From: CAVALG01 sp963630555
GTDB lineage: Bacteria > Bacillota > Clostridia > Oscillospirales > Acutalibacteraceae
Length of the DNA stretch: 64,000 nucleotides
Direction: 5' to 3'
Assembly: GCA_963630555.1 (NCBI GenBank)
Contig: CAVGND010000005.1
Coordinates: 9,412 to 73,411, forward strand
Part shown: positions 8,533-18,396 of the stretch, piece by piece
How positions within the stretch are numbered: position 1 is the stretch's first letter
How the letters are laid out: each line of letters opens with the position of its first letter
The notes under the pieces: generated by a model
Seen by the model: only the letters and a program-made list of their open reading frames with translations
Databases searched by the model: none
Told to the model about the DNA's origin: nothing
Position numbers and translations under genes: made by a program

Positions 8533-9912
8533 ATGCAAAAAATGTGGGCAGGACGCACCGAGGGCGAGATTGACAGCATTGCGGATGATTTTAATTCCTC
8601 AATAAAGTTCGATAAACGTATGTACAAGCAGGATATAGAGGGAAGTATGGCGCACGCAGCAATGCTCGGCGCACAGAAAATAATAACCGAAGACGAGGCG
8701 CAAAAACTGATATCGGGGCTTGGCGAAATACTTGACGGCATATCAAACGGAGATATTGAAATCGACCCGTCTGCGGAAGATATACATATGTTTATTGAAC
8801 AGATATTGACCGAACGCATCGGCGAAGTGGGCAAAAAACTTCACACGGCACGCAGCCGCAATGACCAGGTAGCCCTGGATCTAAGGCTTTATCTGCGTGA
8901 AGAATGCGACAACATCTGCTCACTTATCACCGAACTGCTTACCGCAATAATCGATAAGGCGGAAGAAAACAAAGAAACAATTATGCCGGGATACACACAT
9001 TTGCAGCGCGCGCAGCCGATAACCTTCGGACACCATTTAATGGCATACGCTATGATGTTTGATCGCGACATTGACCGAATTCTCGACTGTAAAAAAAGGA
9101 TGAACATTTCCCCGATCGGGTGCTGCGCTCTCGCCGGTACCACCTATAATACCGACCGCCGTTTTGAGGCCGAAAAATTAGGTTTTGACGGGATAGCGCT
9201 TAACAGTCTTGACGGAGTATCGGACAGGGATTTCTGCATTGAATTTATGTCGGCAATTTCGATTGTTATGATGCACCTGTCCCGTTTTTCGGAAGAAATA
9301 ATACTTTGGTCGAGCTGGGAATTTAAGTTCATAGAACTTTCCGATTCTTACACAACGGGTTCGTCAATAATGCCGCAAAAGAAAAACCCCGATATGGCGG
9401 AACTCGTGCGCGGCAAAACGGGACGTGTATACGGCGATCTGCTGGGCTTGCTTACCACCCTTAAAGGGTTGCCGCTTGCATATAACAAGGATATGCAGGA
9501 GGATAAAGAGGCGGTATTTGACGCTGCCGATACCGTTAAGATGTGCCTGCAGGTTTTTGCGCCGATGGTGGCAACCCTGACGGTGCTTGCGGATAATATG
9601 AAAAAAGCGGCACAAAAAGGGTTTATAAACGCCACCGACCTTGCCGATTATTTGGTTAAAAAAGGTCGCCCGTTCCGCAGTGCTTATAAGACCGCCGGTC
9701 AGGCTGTTGCAAAATGCATTAAAGAAAATACGGTTCTTGAGGATATGCCTTTGCAGAATTTAAAAGAACTCGACCCGATTTTTGAACAGGACGTTTACGA
9801 TTATATCAACCTTAAAACCTGTGTTGAAAAACGCATATCGGAGGGCGGAACTTCACCCGCTTCGTTCGATAACCAGATAAAATACATTAAAGAAAAAACA
9901 ATAAATAAATGA
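8533..9912 (+). CDS. argH: Argininosuccinate lyase
   Basis: This enzyme splits argininosuccinate into arginine and fumarate, the last step of arginine synthesis. It is 459 residues, normal for the fumarase/aspartase superfamily. Motifs seen are KKLHTARSRNDQVALD (substrate binding), GYTHLQRAQPITFGHH with the catalytic His, and the flexible signature loop GSSIMPQKKNPD at about residues 276-287 with the catalytic Ser. The ATG has AAGGAG nine bases upstream. It is the second gene of the argGH operon. Confidence 0.98.
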   Translation: MQKMWAGRTEGEIDSIADDFNSSIKFDKRMYKQDIEGSMAHAAMLGAQKIITEDEAQKLISGLGEILDGISNGDIEIDPSAEDIHMFIEQILTERIGEVGKKLHTARSRNDQVALDLRLYLREECDNICSLITELLTAIIDKAEENKETIMPGYTHLQRAQPITFGHHLMAYAMMFDRDIDRILDCKKRMNISPIGCCALAGTTYNTDRRFEAEKLGFDGIALNSLDGVSDRDFCIEFMSAISIVMMHLSRFSEEIILWSSWEFKFIELSDSYTTGSSIMPQKKNPDMAELVRGKTGRVYGDLLGLLTTLKGLPLAYNKDMQEDKEAVFDAADTVKMCLQVFAPMVATLTVLADNMKKAAQKGFINATDLADYLVKKGRPFRSAYKTAGQAVAKCIKENTVLEDMPLQNLKELDPIFEQDVYDYINLKTCVEKRISEGGTSPASFDNQIKYIKEKTINK

Positions 9913-9950
9913 ATTGATTTTTACGCAAAGGTTTGCACAACGGCAGATAG

Positions 9951-9975
9951 TCGGCGCTCCGCAGAGGTGCGCCGA
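9951..9975 (+). terminator. Possible terminator hairpin after argH
   Basis: TCGGCGC (9951-9957) pairs with GCGCCGA (9969-9975), and flanking TTGCA/TGCAA extends the dyad. A T tract is lacking, so termination is uncertain. The rest of the 291-base spacer is AT-rich and carries the pgk promoter. Confidence 0.4.
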
Positions 9976-10138
9976 TATTATCCTGCAAATCAAGGTTAAA
10001 ATTCTTAAAATCTGTTCCGAATTAAATTTATTTTAACAAAAAACTTCTTGTTTTCAGCTCGTCCAACTGATTTTTTTGCTGAATTCCGATAATTTTTCAA
10101 AAATAATTAAAATTTATTAAAAAAATACGGTAATAATA

Positions 10139-10167
10139 TTGAAATAAACGCAAATATGGGTTAAAAT
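10139..10167 (+). promoter_or_regulatory. Sigma-A-type promoter of pgk-tpiA-gpmI
   Basis: TTGAAA at 10139-10144 and TAAAAT at 10162-10167 with a 17-base spacer, 36 bases before the pgk ATG. The hexamers resemble those of gapA. Confidence 0.65.
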
Positions 10168-10203
10168 AGGCTTGTTAGAAAATTAACGAGAGGAAGTTGT
10201 ATA

Positions 10204-11397
10204 ATGGCATCATTAAACAAAAAGACTATCGAAGACATTGATGTGAAAGGTAAGAAGGTTCTTGTCCGCTGCGATTTTAACGTTCCGCTTAAAGACGGTG
10301 TTATAACAAGCGACAAAAGAATTGTAGCTTCACTGCCTACCATCAAATACCTTTTGGAACACGGCGCCAAGGTTATCCTTTGCTCCCACCTCGGCAGACC
10401 GAAGGGTGAAGTTGTTCCGGAATTTTCACTTAAACCCGTTGCAAAGCGTTTGTCGGAATTGCTCGGCATAGAAGTTAAAATGTCTGATGATGTTGTAGGT
10501 GAAAGTGCACAGAAACTTGCCGCCGAACTTAAAGAAGGCGAAGTTCTGTTACTTGAAAACGTTCGTTATGAAAAAGGCGAAACCAAGAATGACCCCGAAC
10601 TTTCCAAAAAATTTGCTTCGCTTGCAGAAATATTTGTAAACGACGCTTTCGGTTCGGCTCACCGCGCCCATTCTTCAACCACAGGCGTTGCAGATTATCT
10701 GCCTGCCGTTTGCGGTTATCTTATTAAAAAGGAAATCGAATTTATCGGCGGTGCTCTTGAAAATCCGAAAAGACCGCTTGTTGCAATACTCGGCGGCGCA
10801 AAAGTATCGGATAAAATCGGCGTAATTTCAAACCTTATCGATAAATGCGATACCATCATAATCGGCGGCGGTATGGCGTACACATTCTTTAAAGCGCACG
10901 GCAACTCAATCGGCACTTCAATATGTGAAGACGATAAACTTGAGGACGCTAAAAAGATGGTGGAAAAGGCTCACGAAAAGGGCGTAAGTTTCCTGCTTCC
11001 GGTTGATAACATTGTAGGTCGTGAATACAAGGAAGACACAATTAATATGCGTATTTATTCCGATTCGATTCCGGACGGTTGGATGGGACTTGACATCGGG
11101 CCTACAACCACGGAACTTTTTGCAAAATCAATCCAGGGCGCGGGCACAGTTATCTGGAACGGACCTATGGGCGTTTCGGAATGGGATAATTTCGCTAACG
11201 GAACTGTCGGCGTCGCCAAAGCGGTTGCCGATTCGGGCGCCATCTCGATAATCGGCGGCGGTGACTCTGCCGCAGCTGTACAGAAATTGGGTTTTGCCGA
11301 TAAGATGAGCCACATATCCACAGGCGGCGGTGCTTCACTGGAATTTTTGGAGGGTAAGGAACTCCCCGGTATTGCCGCACTTAACGACAAAGACTGA
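10204..11397 (+). CDS. pgk: Phosphoglycerate kinase
   Basis: This is the glycolytic kinase that makes ATP from 1,3-bisphosphoglycerate. It is 397 residues, the standard bacterial length. Signature LVRCDFNVP is near the N-terminus, then SHLGRPKGE, the hinge-side [27 protein letters not shown], and the C-terminal nucleotide-binding [17 protein letters not shown] upstream supports the ATG at 10204. It is the first gene of a pgk-tpiA-gpmI run and probably cotranscribed with them, although a hairpin separates it from tpiA. Confidence 0.98.
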   Translation: MASLNKKTIEDIDVKGKKVLVRCDFNVPLKDGVITSDKRIVASLPTIKYLLEHGAKVILCSHLGRPKGEVVPEFSLKPVAKRLSELLGIEVKMSDDVVGESAQKLAAELKEGEVLLLENVRYEKGETKNDPELSKKFASLAEIFVNDAFGSAHRAHSSTTGVADYLPAVCGYLIKKEIEFIGGALENPKRPLVAILGGAKVSDKIGVISNLIDKCDTIIIGGGMAYTFFKAHGNSIGTSICEDDKLEDAKKMVEKAHEKGVSFLLPVDNIVGREYKEDTINMRIYSDSIPDGWMGLDIGPTTTELFAKSIQGAGTVIWNGPMGVSEWDNFANGTVGVAKAVADSGAISIIGGGDSAAAVQKLGFADKMSHISTGGGASLEFLEGKELPGIAALNDKD

Positions 11398-11415
11398 TTC
11401 ATACCGCAAATTAAA

Positions 11416-11440
11416 AGGGAACGGCTTAAAGCCGTTCCCT
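11416..11440 (+). other. Intercistronic hairpin between pgk and tpiA
   Basis: AGGGAACGGC (11416-11425) pairs perfectly with GCCGTTCCCT (11431-11440) around a TTAAA loop. Only a weak AT-rich tail follows, so it may be a leaky terminator or a message-stability hairpin that lets pgk be expressed above tpiA. Confidence 0.55.
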
Positions 11441-11485
11441 AATTAAAGTTACAGTTATTTTAAAAAAAGAATGGAGATTATAAAA

Positions 11486-12253
11486 ATGAACAAAGCACTT
11501 CGCAAGGCAGTAATTGCCGGCAACTGGAAAATGAACAAGACGCCCGATGAGGCAAAGGCTCTTATCGAAGAAATCAAACCGCTTGTAAAAGATGCGGATT
11601 GCGATGTTGTGGTTTGCGTACCGTATGTTGACCTTCAGAATGCTGTTGAAGCAACAAAAGGTTCAAACATCGGCGTAGGCGCAGAGAACTGCCACTTTGA
11701 AAAAAGCGGCGCGTTTACCGGTGAAATATCCGCCCCGATGCTTACAAGTATGGGCGTAAATTATGTTATAATCGGTCACTCGGAACGCAGAACATATTTC
11801 GGCGAAACCGATGTTACCGTAAACAAGAGAACGCTTGCCGCACTTGAAAGCGGGCTTAAAGTTATCGTTTGCGTAGGTGAATATCTTGAACAACGCGAAC
11901 AAGGCATAACGGCGGAACTTGTTGCTATGCAGACTAAAATCGCACTCGGCGGTGTTTCGGCTGAACAACTTAAAAATGTAATTATCGCATACGAGCCGGT
12001 TTGGGCAATCGGAACCGGTCTTACCGCTACTCCCGAGCAGGCTAACGAGGTTTGCGCCGTTATCCGTAAAGCGATTGCCGACCTGTACGGAGCGGACGCC
12101 GCTGACGCAACCACTATTCAGTACGGCGGATCAATGAATGCTAAAAATGCCGAAAAACTTCTTGCCCAACCCGATGTTGACGGCGGACTTATCGGCGGTG
12201 CTTCGCTTAAAGCGCCCGATTTCGCGGCAATTGTTAAAGCGGCAAGCAAATAA
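11486..12253 (+). CDS. tpiA: Triose-phosphate isomerase
   Basis: This enzyme interconverts dihydroxyacetone phosphate and glyceraldehyde 3-phosphate. It is 255 residues. The catalytic set is intact: Lys in AGNWKMNK, His in IIGHSERR, and Glu in [11 protein letters not shown], followed by the phosphate-binding loops IQYGGSM and [10 protein letters not shown] place the start at 11486 because GGAGAT lies about 8 bases upstream; the in-frame ATG at 11471 overlaps that ribosome binding site. It lies between pgk and gpmI in a glycolytic run. Confidence 0.98.
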   Translation: MNKALRKAVIAGNWKMNKTPDEAKALIEEIKPLVKDADCDVVVCVPYVDLQNAVEATKGSNIGVGAENCHFEKSGAFTGEISAPMLTSMGVNYVIIGHSERRTYFGETDVTVNKRTLAALESGLKVIVCVGEYLEQREQGITAELVAMQTKIALGGVSAEQLKNVIIAYEPVWAIGTGLTATPEQANEVCAVIRKAIADLYGADAADATTIQYGGSMNAKNAEKLLAQPDVDGGLIGGASLKAPDFAAIVKAASK

Positions 12254-12280
12254 GATATTGAATTGCGAGGAGATGTCTTT

Positions 12281-13801
12281 ATGAAAAAACCGATGGTTTT
12301 ATGTATAATGGATGGTTTCGGCATACGTGACAAGGTTGAGGGCAACGCTGTTAAAACTGCCAAAACCCCTAATCTTTCAAAACTGTTTGCGGAAAATCCC
12401 TTTACCACAATAGGTGCGTCGGGACTTGATGTGGGTCTGCCGGACGGACAGATGGGCAACAGCGAAGTGGGCCACACCAACATAGGCGCGGGTCGCGTTG
12501 TTTACCAGATGCTTGTTAAAATTTCACGCGCGATTGATGACGGCAGTTTTTACGATAACAAGGTTCTGCTTGACGCTGTGGAAAACTGCAAGAAGAATAA
12601 TTCCGCGCTTCACCTTATCGGACTTGTGTCGGACGGCGGCGTGCACAGCCATAATCACCACCTTTACGGGCTTTTGAAACTTGCCGCAAAATGCGGACTT
12701 GATAAGGTTTATGTTCACTGCTTTACGGATGGGCGCGATGTTTCGGTAACTTCGGGTGTAAACTTTATTAAAGAACTCCAAGATGAAATGAAGAAAATCG
12801 GCGTCGGCAAAATCGCTACCGTTTCGGGCAGATATTACGCTATGGACCGTGACTTCGCCTGGGACAGAGAGCAAAAAGCCTATGCCGCAATGGTATACGG
12901 CGAGGGTGTACGGGAACCCGACGCTGTATGTGCAATGGAAAACTCATATGCAGGCGGCGTTACCGACGAATTTGTAGTGCCCACGGTAATTAACAAAGAA
13001 GGTACAATAAAGGAAAATGACAGCATAGTTTGCTTTAACTTCCGCCCCGACCGTGCACGCCAGATCACCCGTACATTTGTTGACCCGGACTTTGACGGGT
13101 TTGAACGTAAAAACGGTTTCTTCAAGGTTCATTATGTTTGCATGACCCAATATGACGAAACTATGCCCAATGTAACGGTTGCTTTCCCGCCCGAAGAACT
13201 TAAAATGACATTCGGCGAATGTATGGAAGTTAACAATAAGACCCAGTTGCGCATAGCCGAAACCCAAAAATATGCCCACGTTACATTTTTCTTTAACGGC
13301 GGCGAGGAGAAAACATTTAAGGGTGAGGACAGAATACTTATAAAGTCCCCCGATGTTCCTACTTTTGACCTTAAACCCGAAATGAGCGCGTACGAAGTCT
13401 GCGACGCGGTTTGCGAACAAATTAAATCGGGAAAATATGACGCGGTTATTCTCAACTTTGCAAACTGCGATATGGTAGGTCACACCGGCGTGTTTGACGC
13501 GGCTGTTAAAGCAGTTGAAGCGGTTGACAAATGTGTAGGCAGGGTTGTTGACGCTGCGCTTTCAATGGACGGCACGGTGTTCATAACCGCCGACCACGGC
13601 AACGCCGACTGTATGATAGGTGAGGACGGAAAGCCGTTTACTCCTCATACAACCAACCCCGTACCTTTCTGCGTTGTGGGTTACCCCTGCAAATTAAGAA
13701 GCGGCGGCAGACTTGCGGATATTGCTCCGTCAATGCTCAAGGTAATGGGCATTCCCCAGCCTGACGAAATGACAGGTGAAAGCCTTGTTGAAGACCTGTA
13801 A
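12281..13801 (+). CDS. gpmI: 2,3-bisphosphoglycerate-independent phosphoglycerate mutase
   Basis: This Mn-dependent mutase interconverts 3- and 2-phosphoglycerate. It is 506 residues, typical of the iPGM class in the alkaline phosphatase superfamily. Metal ligands appear in CIMDGFG near the N-terminus and ITADHGNADCM near the C-terminus. The phosphoryl-carrying Ser is in MGNSEVGHTNIGAGR. The ATG at 12281 follows GAGGAG by 8 bases. It is the last gene of the pgk-tpiA-gpmI run and ends at a strong terminator; enolase is not in the window. Confidence 0.98.
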   Translation: MKKPMVLCIMDGFGIRDKVEGNAVKTAKTPNLSKLFAENPFTTIGASGLDVGLPDGQMGNSEVGHTNIGAGRVVYQMLVKISRAIDDGSFYDNKVLLDAVENCKKNNSALHLIGLVSDGGVHSHNHHLYGLLKLAAKCGLDKVYVHCFTDGRDVSVTSGVNFIKELQDEMKKIGVGKIATVSGRYYAMDRDFAWDREQKAYAAMVYGEGVREPDAVCAMENSYAGGVTDEFVVPTVINKEGTIKENDSIVCFNFRPDRARQITRTFVDPDFDGFERKNGFFKVHYVCMTQYDETMPNVTVAFPPEELKMTFGECMEVNNKTQLRIAETQKYAHVTFFFNGGEEKTFKGEDRILIKSPDVPTFDLKPEMSAYEVCDAVCEQIKSGKYDAVILNFANCDMVGHTGVFDAAVKAVEAVDKCVGRVVDAALSMDGTVFITADHGNADCMIGEDGKPFTPHTTNPVPFCVVGYPCKLRSGGRLADIAPSMLKVMGIPQPDEMTGESLVEDL

Positions 13802-13820
13802 AAACAAAACTGTATAGTAA

Positions 13821-13855
13821 ATCACCGCCGCGGAAAAGCCGCGGCGGTGATTTTT
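13821..13855 (+). terminator. Strong intrinsic terminator of the glycolytic run
   Basis: A 13-base-pair perfect stem (ATCACCGCCGCGG, 13821-13833, with its complement 13839-13851) around a five-base loop is followed by TTTT. Confidence 0.9.
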
Positions 13856-14022
13856 CGGTATATTCAGGCGTGAAAGCAAGAATTAACGATGAATGCGAAA
13901 AATCCGAGCGCATCTGATTATGTTTATATCAGCACATTCGACAAAAGATAAATAAAAGCAACTGCACCCAGCCGTTATAGGATAAGTGCGCTTGCCGTAT
14001 ATATTTTTCGACTATCATATAC

Positions 14023-14051
14023 TTGTATTTTACTGCGCTGTGTGGTAATAT
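14023..14051 (+). promoter_or_regulatory. Possible promoter of malQ
   Basis: TTGTAT at 14023-14028 and TAATAT at 14046-14051 with a 17-base spacer, 34 bases before the malQ ATG. The hexamers are only partly consensus. The 170 bases before it show nothing else I can name. Confidence 0.4.
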
Positions 14052-14085
14052 TTATTATATAAATTTATTAATTCGGAGTAAGTTA

Positions 14086-15627
14086 ATGATTAATGGCAGA
14101 TATGCAGGCGTGCTTATGCATATTTCGTCGATGCCGGGCAAATACGGTGTTGGCGTAATGGGCAAAGATACCGAAAAATTTATTGATATTTTAAGTGAAT
14201 GCGAATTCAGGTTCTGGCAGTTGCTGCCGATTAACGTGACGGGAGAGGGAAATTCACCCTATTCATCCTACAGTGCATTTGCAGGGGATTATATATATAT
14301 CGATCCGGAATATCTGTATCGCTTGGGTCTTGTAAATGAAAGCGATATTGCCGATAATATTTACAAGGGCAGCGAATATACAGCTGATTATGACTTCGCG
14401 CGGAAAAAAAGACTTGAACTTTTAAAAAAGGCTTATAATTCAGCCCCGAATTCCCTGCTTGATAAGGTAAAATGCTTTGATAAAGAAAATGCGTGGTTAA
14501 ACGCTTTTGCACTTTATATGGCTGTAAAAAATTTCGAGAACGGCAAACCGTGGTGGGAATGGAGAACCGAATACAGGCGTTTTGCCGATATTAAAGTTGA
14601 CAAAGAACTGAAAAACAAGGCGGATTTTTGGAAATTTACGCAGTATATTTTTTATGCAAATTGGGGCTGTATTGCGGATTATGCCCACAAAAAAGGGGTT
14701 AAAATCATAGGTGATATGCCTATTTATGTGGCCATGGACAGCGCCGACGTTTGGAGTAATCCCGAAATGTTTCAAATAGACCCCGATACGCTGAAAGCGC
14801 GCAACGTTGCCGGCGTACCGCCCGATTATTTTTCGGCTGACGGGCAGTTGTGGGGTAATCCGCTGTATGATTGGGACGCAATGCGAAATAACGGGTATGA
14901 ATGGTGGACCGATCGCTTAAAAGCGGCAATGATGCTTTATGATACGGTAAGAATTGACCATTTCAGGGCATTTGCAAGATACTGGTCTGTACCTGCCGAA
15001 GCGGAAACCGCTAAGGATGGCGAATGGATAAAAGGGCCCGGAAAAGATTTTTTCGACTGCGTTTTACCAAAGGTTGAAAACGCCTCAATAATAGCCGAAG
15101 ATCTCGGCGAATATGACAAAAGTGTGGTTGAACTTTTAAAAGCCACCAAACTTCCCGGTATGCGCATAGTTCAATTCGGCTTTTCGGAAGGCGACAGTAC
15201 CCATATGCCGCACAATTACCCCGAAAACTGCATTGCGTACATCGGTACGCACGATAACAACACGCTTCTCGGTTGGCTGTGGGAATGTGACCCCGAAACG
15301 CGTCGACTGGCGCTTGATTACTGTGGGTTTGACGGCGATGATTGGGGCAGGGGAGGATACAATGCGCCCGCCTGCCGCAGAATAATAGAGACCGTTTGGA
15401 AAAGCCACGCCTACCTTGCAATGATATCTTTTCAGGATCTTTGCGGATTCGGCTGCGACGCGAGAATAAACATACCCGGAAAGCCCAAAAATAATTGGAG
15501 GTACCGTGCTTCATTACAGCAAATTTCCGAATTTGACAAGGAATATTACAAGGGAATAAACCGGCTGTTCAGAAGAACATATCCGCATTGGAAATCCGGT
15601 GATACTTTGCCCCGTGATGAGGAATAA
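14086..15627 (+). CDS. malQ: 4-alpha-glucanotransferase (amylomaltase, GH77)
   Basis: This enzyme moves alpha-1,4-glucan segments between maltodextrins and acts in maltodextrin or glycogen use. It is 513 residues, a usual GH77 size. The N-terminus has HISSMPGKYGVGVMG. The nucleophile Asp291 is in VRIDHFRAF, the acid/base Glu is at about 338 in AEDLGEY, and the third carboxylate is in IGTHDNNTLLGW; IGDMPIYVAMDSADVW is also diagnostic. The ATG at 14086 has GGAG 8 bases upstream; a frame extension to 14023 overlaps the promoter. No other starch genes are adjacent. Confidence 0.97.
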   Translation: MINGRYAGVLMHISSMPGKYGVGVMGKDTEKFIDILSECEFRFWQLLPINVTGEGNSPYSSYSAFAGDYIYIDPEYLYRLGLVNESDIADNIYKGSEYTADYDFARKKRLELLKKAYNSAPNSLLDKVKCFDKENAWLNAFALYMAVKNFENGKPWWEWRTEYRRFADIKVDKELKNKADFWKFTQYIFYANWGCIADYAHKKGVKIIGDMPIYVAMDSADVWSNPEMFQIDPDTLKARNVAGVPPDYFSADGQLWGNPLYDWDAMRNNGYEWWTDRLKAAMMLYDTVRIDHFRAFARYWSVPAEAETAKDGEWIKGPGKDFFDCVLPKVENASIIAEDLGEYDKSVVELLKATKLPGMRIVQFGFSEGDSTHMPHNYPENCIAYIGTHDNNTLLGWLWECDPETRRLALDYCGFDGDDWGRGGYNAPACRRIIETVWKSHAYLAMISFQDLCGFGCDARINIPGKPKNNWRYRASLQQISEFDKEYYKGINRLFRRTYPHWKSGDTLPRDEE

Positions 15628-15652
15628 TACTACTGTCAGGGGGTGAATTACC

Positions 15653-15811
15653 GTGCAGGATAACAAGCGTGAATTTGCTAAAAGCGTTTACTTTAAATCT
15701 TTGCCGAAAAATGTTCAGGAAACCGTAATAATAAGTGCCGACGGTCATGTCGGAGAAGAACAGCTTAAAAAGATTGCGGATTCCGTTATGTCACAGTTTG
15801 ACAAAAACTAA
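15653..15811 (+). CDS. Small unknown protein, 52 residues
   Basis: A short frame with GTG start, preceded by AGGGGGTG at 7 bases, encodes a 52-residue charged protein with no cysteine and no membrane segment. Its middle reads YFKSLPKNVQETV and it ends in an amphipathic helix-like stretch. It lies 25 bases after malQ in the same direction. The strong ribosome binding site and tight spacing argue that it is real. I do not recognise a function; similar short YFKSLPKNVQE-type proteins occur in clostridia as far as I recall. Confidence 0.6.
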   Translation: MQDNKREFAKSVYFKSLPKNVQETVIISADGHVGEEQLKKIADSVMSQFDKN

Positions 15812-15919
15812 AATAACTATTGAAAACAGCGGCGGTGTATGGTATATTTTATTGTGTATTAAATACTTGATAAGATGTTGTGCTGCCGCCGCCCGAGGTT
15901 TTGCTTTAAAGGTTGAAAA

Positions 15920-16690
15920 ATGAAAGATAATGCAAGGATATCCGTATCCATAGTTACATATAATGACCGTGACCGCGTTAAAAATACGATTGAAACGCTT
16001 TTTAAATTTTCGTCGGAACCTATCTGTATTTATGTTGTTGATAACGCTTCTGACGACGGTACTCCGCAAATGATTGCCGAGCGGTTTCCTGCCGTAAATA
16101 TCATTGAAAACAGCGAAAATATCGGGTTTGGCAAAGCTCATAATGCGGTAATAGGAGAACTCACGTCGGAATATCATATTGTTTCAAATCCCGATATTGT
16201 TCTTAATGACGACGTTGTTTCAAAACTCGCTGATTACCTTGATAAAAATACAGACGCAGTTATGGTTTCCCCTAAAATTCTGTTTCCGGACGGGAGTGAG
16301 CAGCACCTGCCTAAGCGTAAACCGCGCATAAAATATTTGCTGGCAGGCAGATTGCCGCTTAAAAAAATACGTGCCGAATACACAAGGGAAAATGAAGATT
16401 TATCATCTCCGACCGAGATTGAATTCTGCTCCGGCTGCTTTTTTATGATAAGAACGGATGCGTTTAAAAAACTCGGCGGATTTGACGACCGATTTTTTAT
16501 GTATATGGAAGACGCAGATATATCCGACAGGGCGAGGCAACTCGGTAAAATTATTTATTATCCCGACGCGGCCGTTACCCATATATGGGAACGCAGCAGT
16601 TCCAAAAGCCTTAAGTACCTGTTTATTCACATCTGCTCCGCTTTTAAGTATTTTTTCGGGCGCCGCAAAGTTTGCCCGACAAATAAATAA
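15920..16690 (+). CDS. Glycosyltransferase family 2, rhamnosyltransferase-like
   Basis: This is a 256-residue cytoplasmic-face GT2 enzyme that transfers a sugar from a nucleotide donor to a cell-envelope glycan. The GT-A fold shows ISVSIVTYNDRD, VVDNASDDGT, and SNPDIVLND in place of the DxD motif. CSGCFFMIRTDAFKKLGGFDDRFFMYMEDADIS followed by VTHIWERSSSKS is typical of WbbL-like rhamnosyltransferases. dTDP-sugar genes rfbB and rfbC follow at once, which supports a dTDP-rhamnose donor. The ATG has only a weak ribosome site (AAAGG). Confidence 0.85.
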   Translation: MKDNARISVSIVTYNDRDRVKNTIETLFKFSSEPICIYVVDNASDDGTPQMIAERFPAVNIIENSENIGFGKAHNAVIGELTSEYHIVSNPDIVLNDDVVSKLADYLDKNTDAVMVSPKILFPDGSEQHLPKRKPRIKYLLAGRLPLKKIRAEYTRENEDLSSPTEIEFCSGCFFMIRTDAFKKLGGFDDRFFMYMEDADISDRARQLGKIIYYPDAAVTHIWERSSSKSLKYLFIHICSAFKYFFGRRKVCPTNK

Positions 16691-16729
16691 GTAATAATGG
16701 GCGCAGTGCGCCTTGAAAGGAAGTTGTAT

Positions 16730-17797
16730 ATGAAAACATATCTTGTCACCGGCGGCGCCGGATTTATCGGCTCGAACTTCATCATTTATATGCTTAATAA
16801 GTATGATGATGTTAAAATTATCAATGTCGATAAACTTACATATGCCGGCAACCTTGAAAATCTTAAGTCTGTTGAAAACAATCCGAATTACAGTTTTGTT
16901 CAGGCGGATATTTGCGACAACGAAGCAATTGCCGGGATTTTTGAGAAAAATGTTATCGATTATGTTGTTCATTTTGCGGCTGAAAGCCATGTTGACCGCA
17001 GCATCAGTGACCCCGATATCTTTGTAAAAACCAATGTACTCGGTACGGTTAATCTTTTAAACAATGCTAAAAAGGCTTGGGCGGTAGGCGACGATAAATA
17101 CCGTGACGGCGTTAAGTTCCACCATGTTTCAACCGATGAGGTTTACGGTACTTTGGGGCCGGACGGCTATTTCACCGAAACCACTCCGCTTGACCCGCAT
17201 TCACCCTATTCTTCTTCAAAAGCATCGTCGGATCTTTTTGTTAAGGCGTATCACGATACGTACAAACTGCCTGTAAATATAACCCGTTGTTCAAATAACT
17301 ACGGCCCGTTCCAGTTCCCCGAAAAACTCATTCCGCTTATTATGAACAACACTTTGGCGCACAAGGATCTGCCCGTATACGGTGACGGATTGCAGATAAG
17401 GGATTGGCTGTATGTTGATGACCATTGCAAGGCGATAGATATGGTAATCCGCGGCGGAGTTGACGGTGAGGTTTACAATGTCGGCGGTCATAACGAGCGC
17501 ACAAATATATTTATCGTTAAATCAATAATCGAATATATTAAAGATAATGTTGACAAAGCCGTCGGTGAACATATGATTAAGCACGTAACCGATCGTAAAG
17601 GTCATGACCGCCGCTACGGTATAGATCCGCAGAAAATCAAGGACGACCTCGGCTGGTATCCCGAAACAACATTTGAAGTCGGCATTAAAAAGACATTAAA
17701 ATGGTATCTGGAACACAGGGATTGGGTCGAAAATGTTACAAGCGGAAAATATCAGGACTATTACAACAAAATGTATTCCGGAAAGAAGGAACTGTAA
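16730..17797 (+). CDS. rfbB: dTDP-glucose 4,6-dehydratase
   Basis: This SDR enzyme converts dTDP-glucose to dTDP-4-keto-6-deoxyglucose, the second step of dTDP-rhamnose synthesis. The protein is 355 residues. The NAD fold begins VTGGAGFIGSNF. The active-site STDEVYG and the YSSSKASSD (YxxxK) motif are intact, as is RCSNNYGPFQFPEKLIP. AAAGGAAG upstream supports the ATG at 16730. rfbC begins two bases after the stop. The thymidylyltransferase rfbA and reductase rfbD are absent here and must be elsewhere. Confidence 0.97.
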   Translation: MKTYLVTGGAGFIGSNFIIYMLNKYDDVKIINVDKLTYAGNLENLKSVENNPNYSFVQADICDNEAIAGIFEKNVIDYVVHFAAESHVDRSISDPDIFVKTNVLGTVNLLNNAKKAWAVGDDKYRDGVKFHHVSTDEVYGTLGPDGYFTETTPLDPHSPYSSSKASSDLFVKAYHDTYKLPVNITRCSNNYGPFQFPEKLIPLIMNNTLAHKDLPVYGDGLQIRDWLYVDDHCKAIDMVIRGGVDGEVYNVGGHNERTNIFIVKSIIEYIKDNVDKAVGEHMIKHVTDRKGHDRRYGIDPQKIKDDLGWYPETTFEVGIKKTLKWYLEHRDWVENVTSGKYQDYYNKMYSGKKEL

Positions 17798-17799
17798 TA

Positions 17800-18366
17800 A
17801 TGGGTAACTTCAAATTTATTAAAACAGATATTGACGGTGTTGTTATTGTTGAGCCTAAGGTTTTCGGCGATGACCGCGGATATTTTATGGAAACATATGT
17901 TGAGCGCGATTTTGTTGAAGGCGGCGTTACCGCGAAATTCGTACAGGATAATCAGTCAAAATCCCGCAAAGGCGTTTTAAGGGGGCTGCACTTCCAAAAA
18001 AGCCATTCACAGGCCAAGTTGGTTCGCGTGGTTTCTGGTGAAGTGTTTGATGTTGCGGTTGATTTGCGCAAGGGCAGCCCGACTTTCGGAAAGTGGACGG
18101 GAGTTTTGCTTTCTGCCGAAAACAAACGGCAGTTCTTTATCCCTAAAAATTTTGCTCACGGTTTCCTCGTTTTGTCGGACGAAGCGGAATTCTGCTATAA
18201 GTGCGACGACTATTACCATCCGGAGGTTGAAGGCGGATTGCGCTGGAATGACCCCGATGTTAATGTTGAATGGCCGATAAGCGAAGATATGGATATACTG
18301 TTGTCGGATAAAGATAAGGTCAATCCGTTCTTAAAAGAGATAGATTTTGACGCTTTTGAGAATTAA
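17800..18366 (+). CDS. rfbC: dTDP-4-dehydrorhamnose 3,5-epimerase
   Basis: This cupin-fold epimerase acts on dTDP-4-keto-6-deoxyglucose in the dTDP-rhamnose pathway. It is 188 residues. GVLRGLHFQ carries the catalytic His, and NFAHGFLVLSDEAEFCYKCDDYY carries the active-site Tyr; GLRWNDPDVNVEWP closes the domain. It starts two bases after rfbB with AGAAGGA as ribosome site. The call is secure. Confidence 0.97.
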   Translation: MGNFKFIKTDIDGVVIVEPKVFGDDRGYFMETYVERDFVEGGVTAKFVQDNQSKSRKGVLRGLHFQKSHSQAKLVRVVSGEVFDVAVDLRKGSPTFGKWTGVLLSAENKRQFFIPKNFAHGFLVLSDEAEFCYKCDDYYHPEVEGGLRWNDPDVNVEWPISEDMDILLSDKDKVNPFLKEIDFDAFEN

Positions 18367-18396
18367 CGGCAGTTTTTATTTTTAAGGAGTATACCC

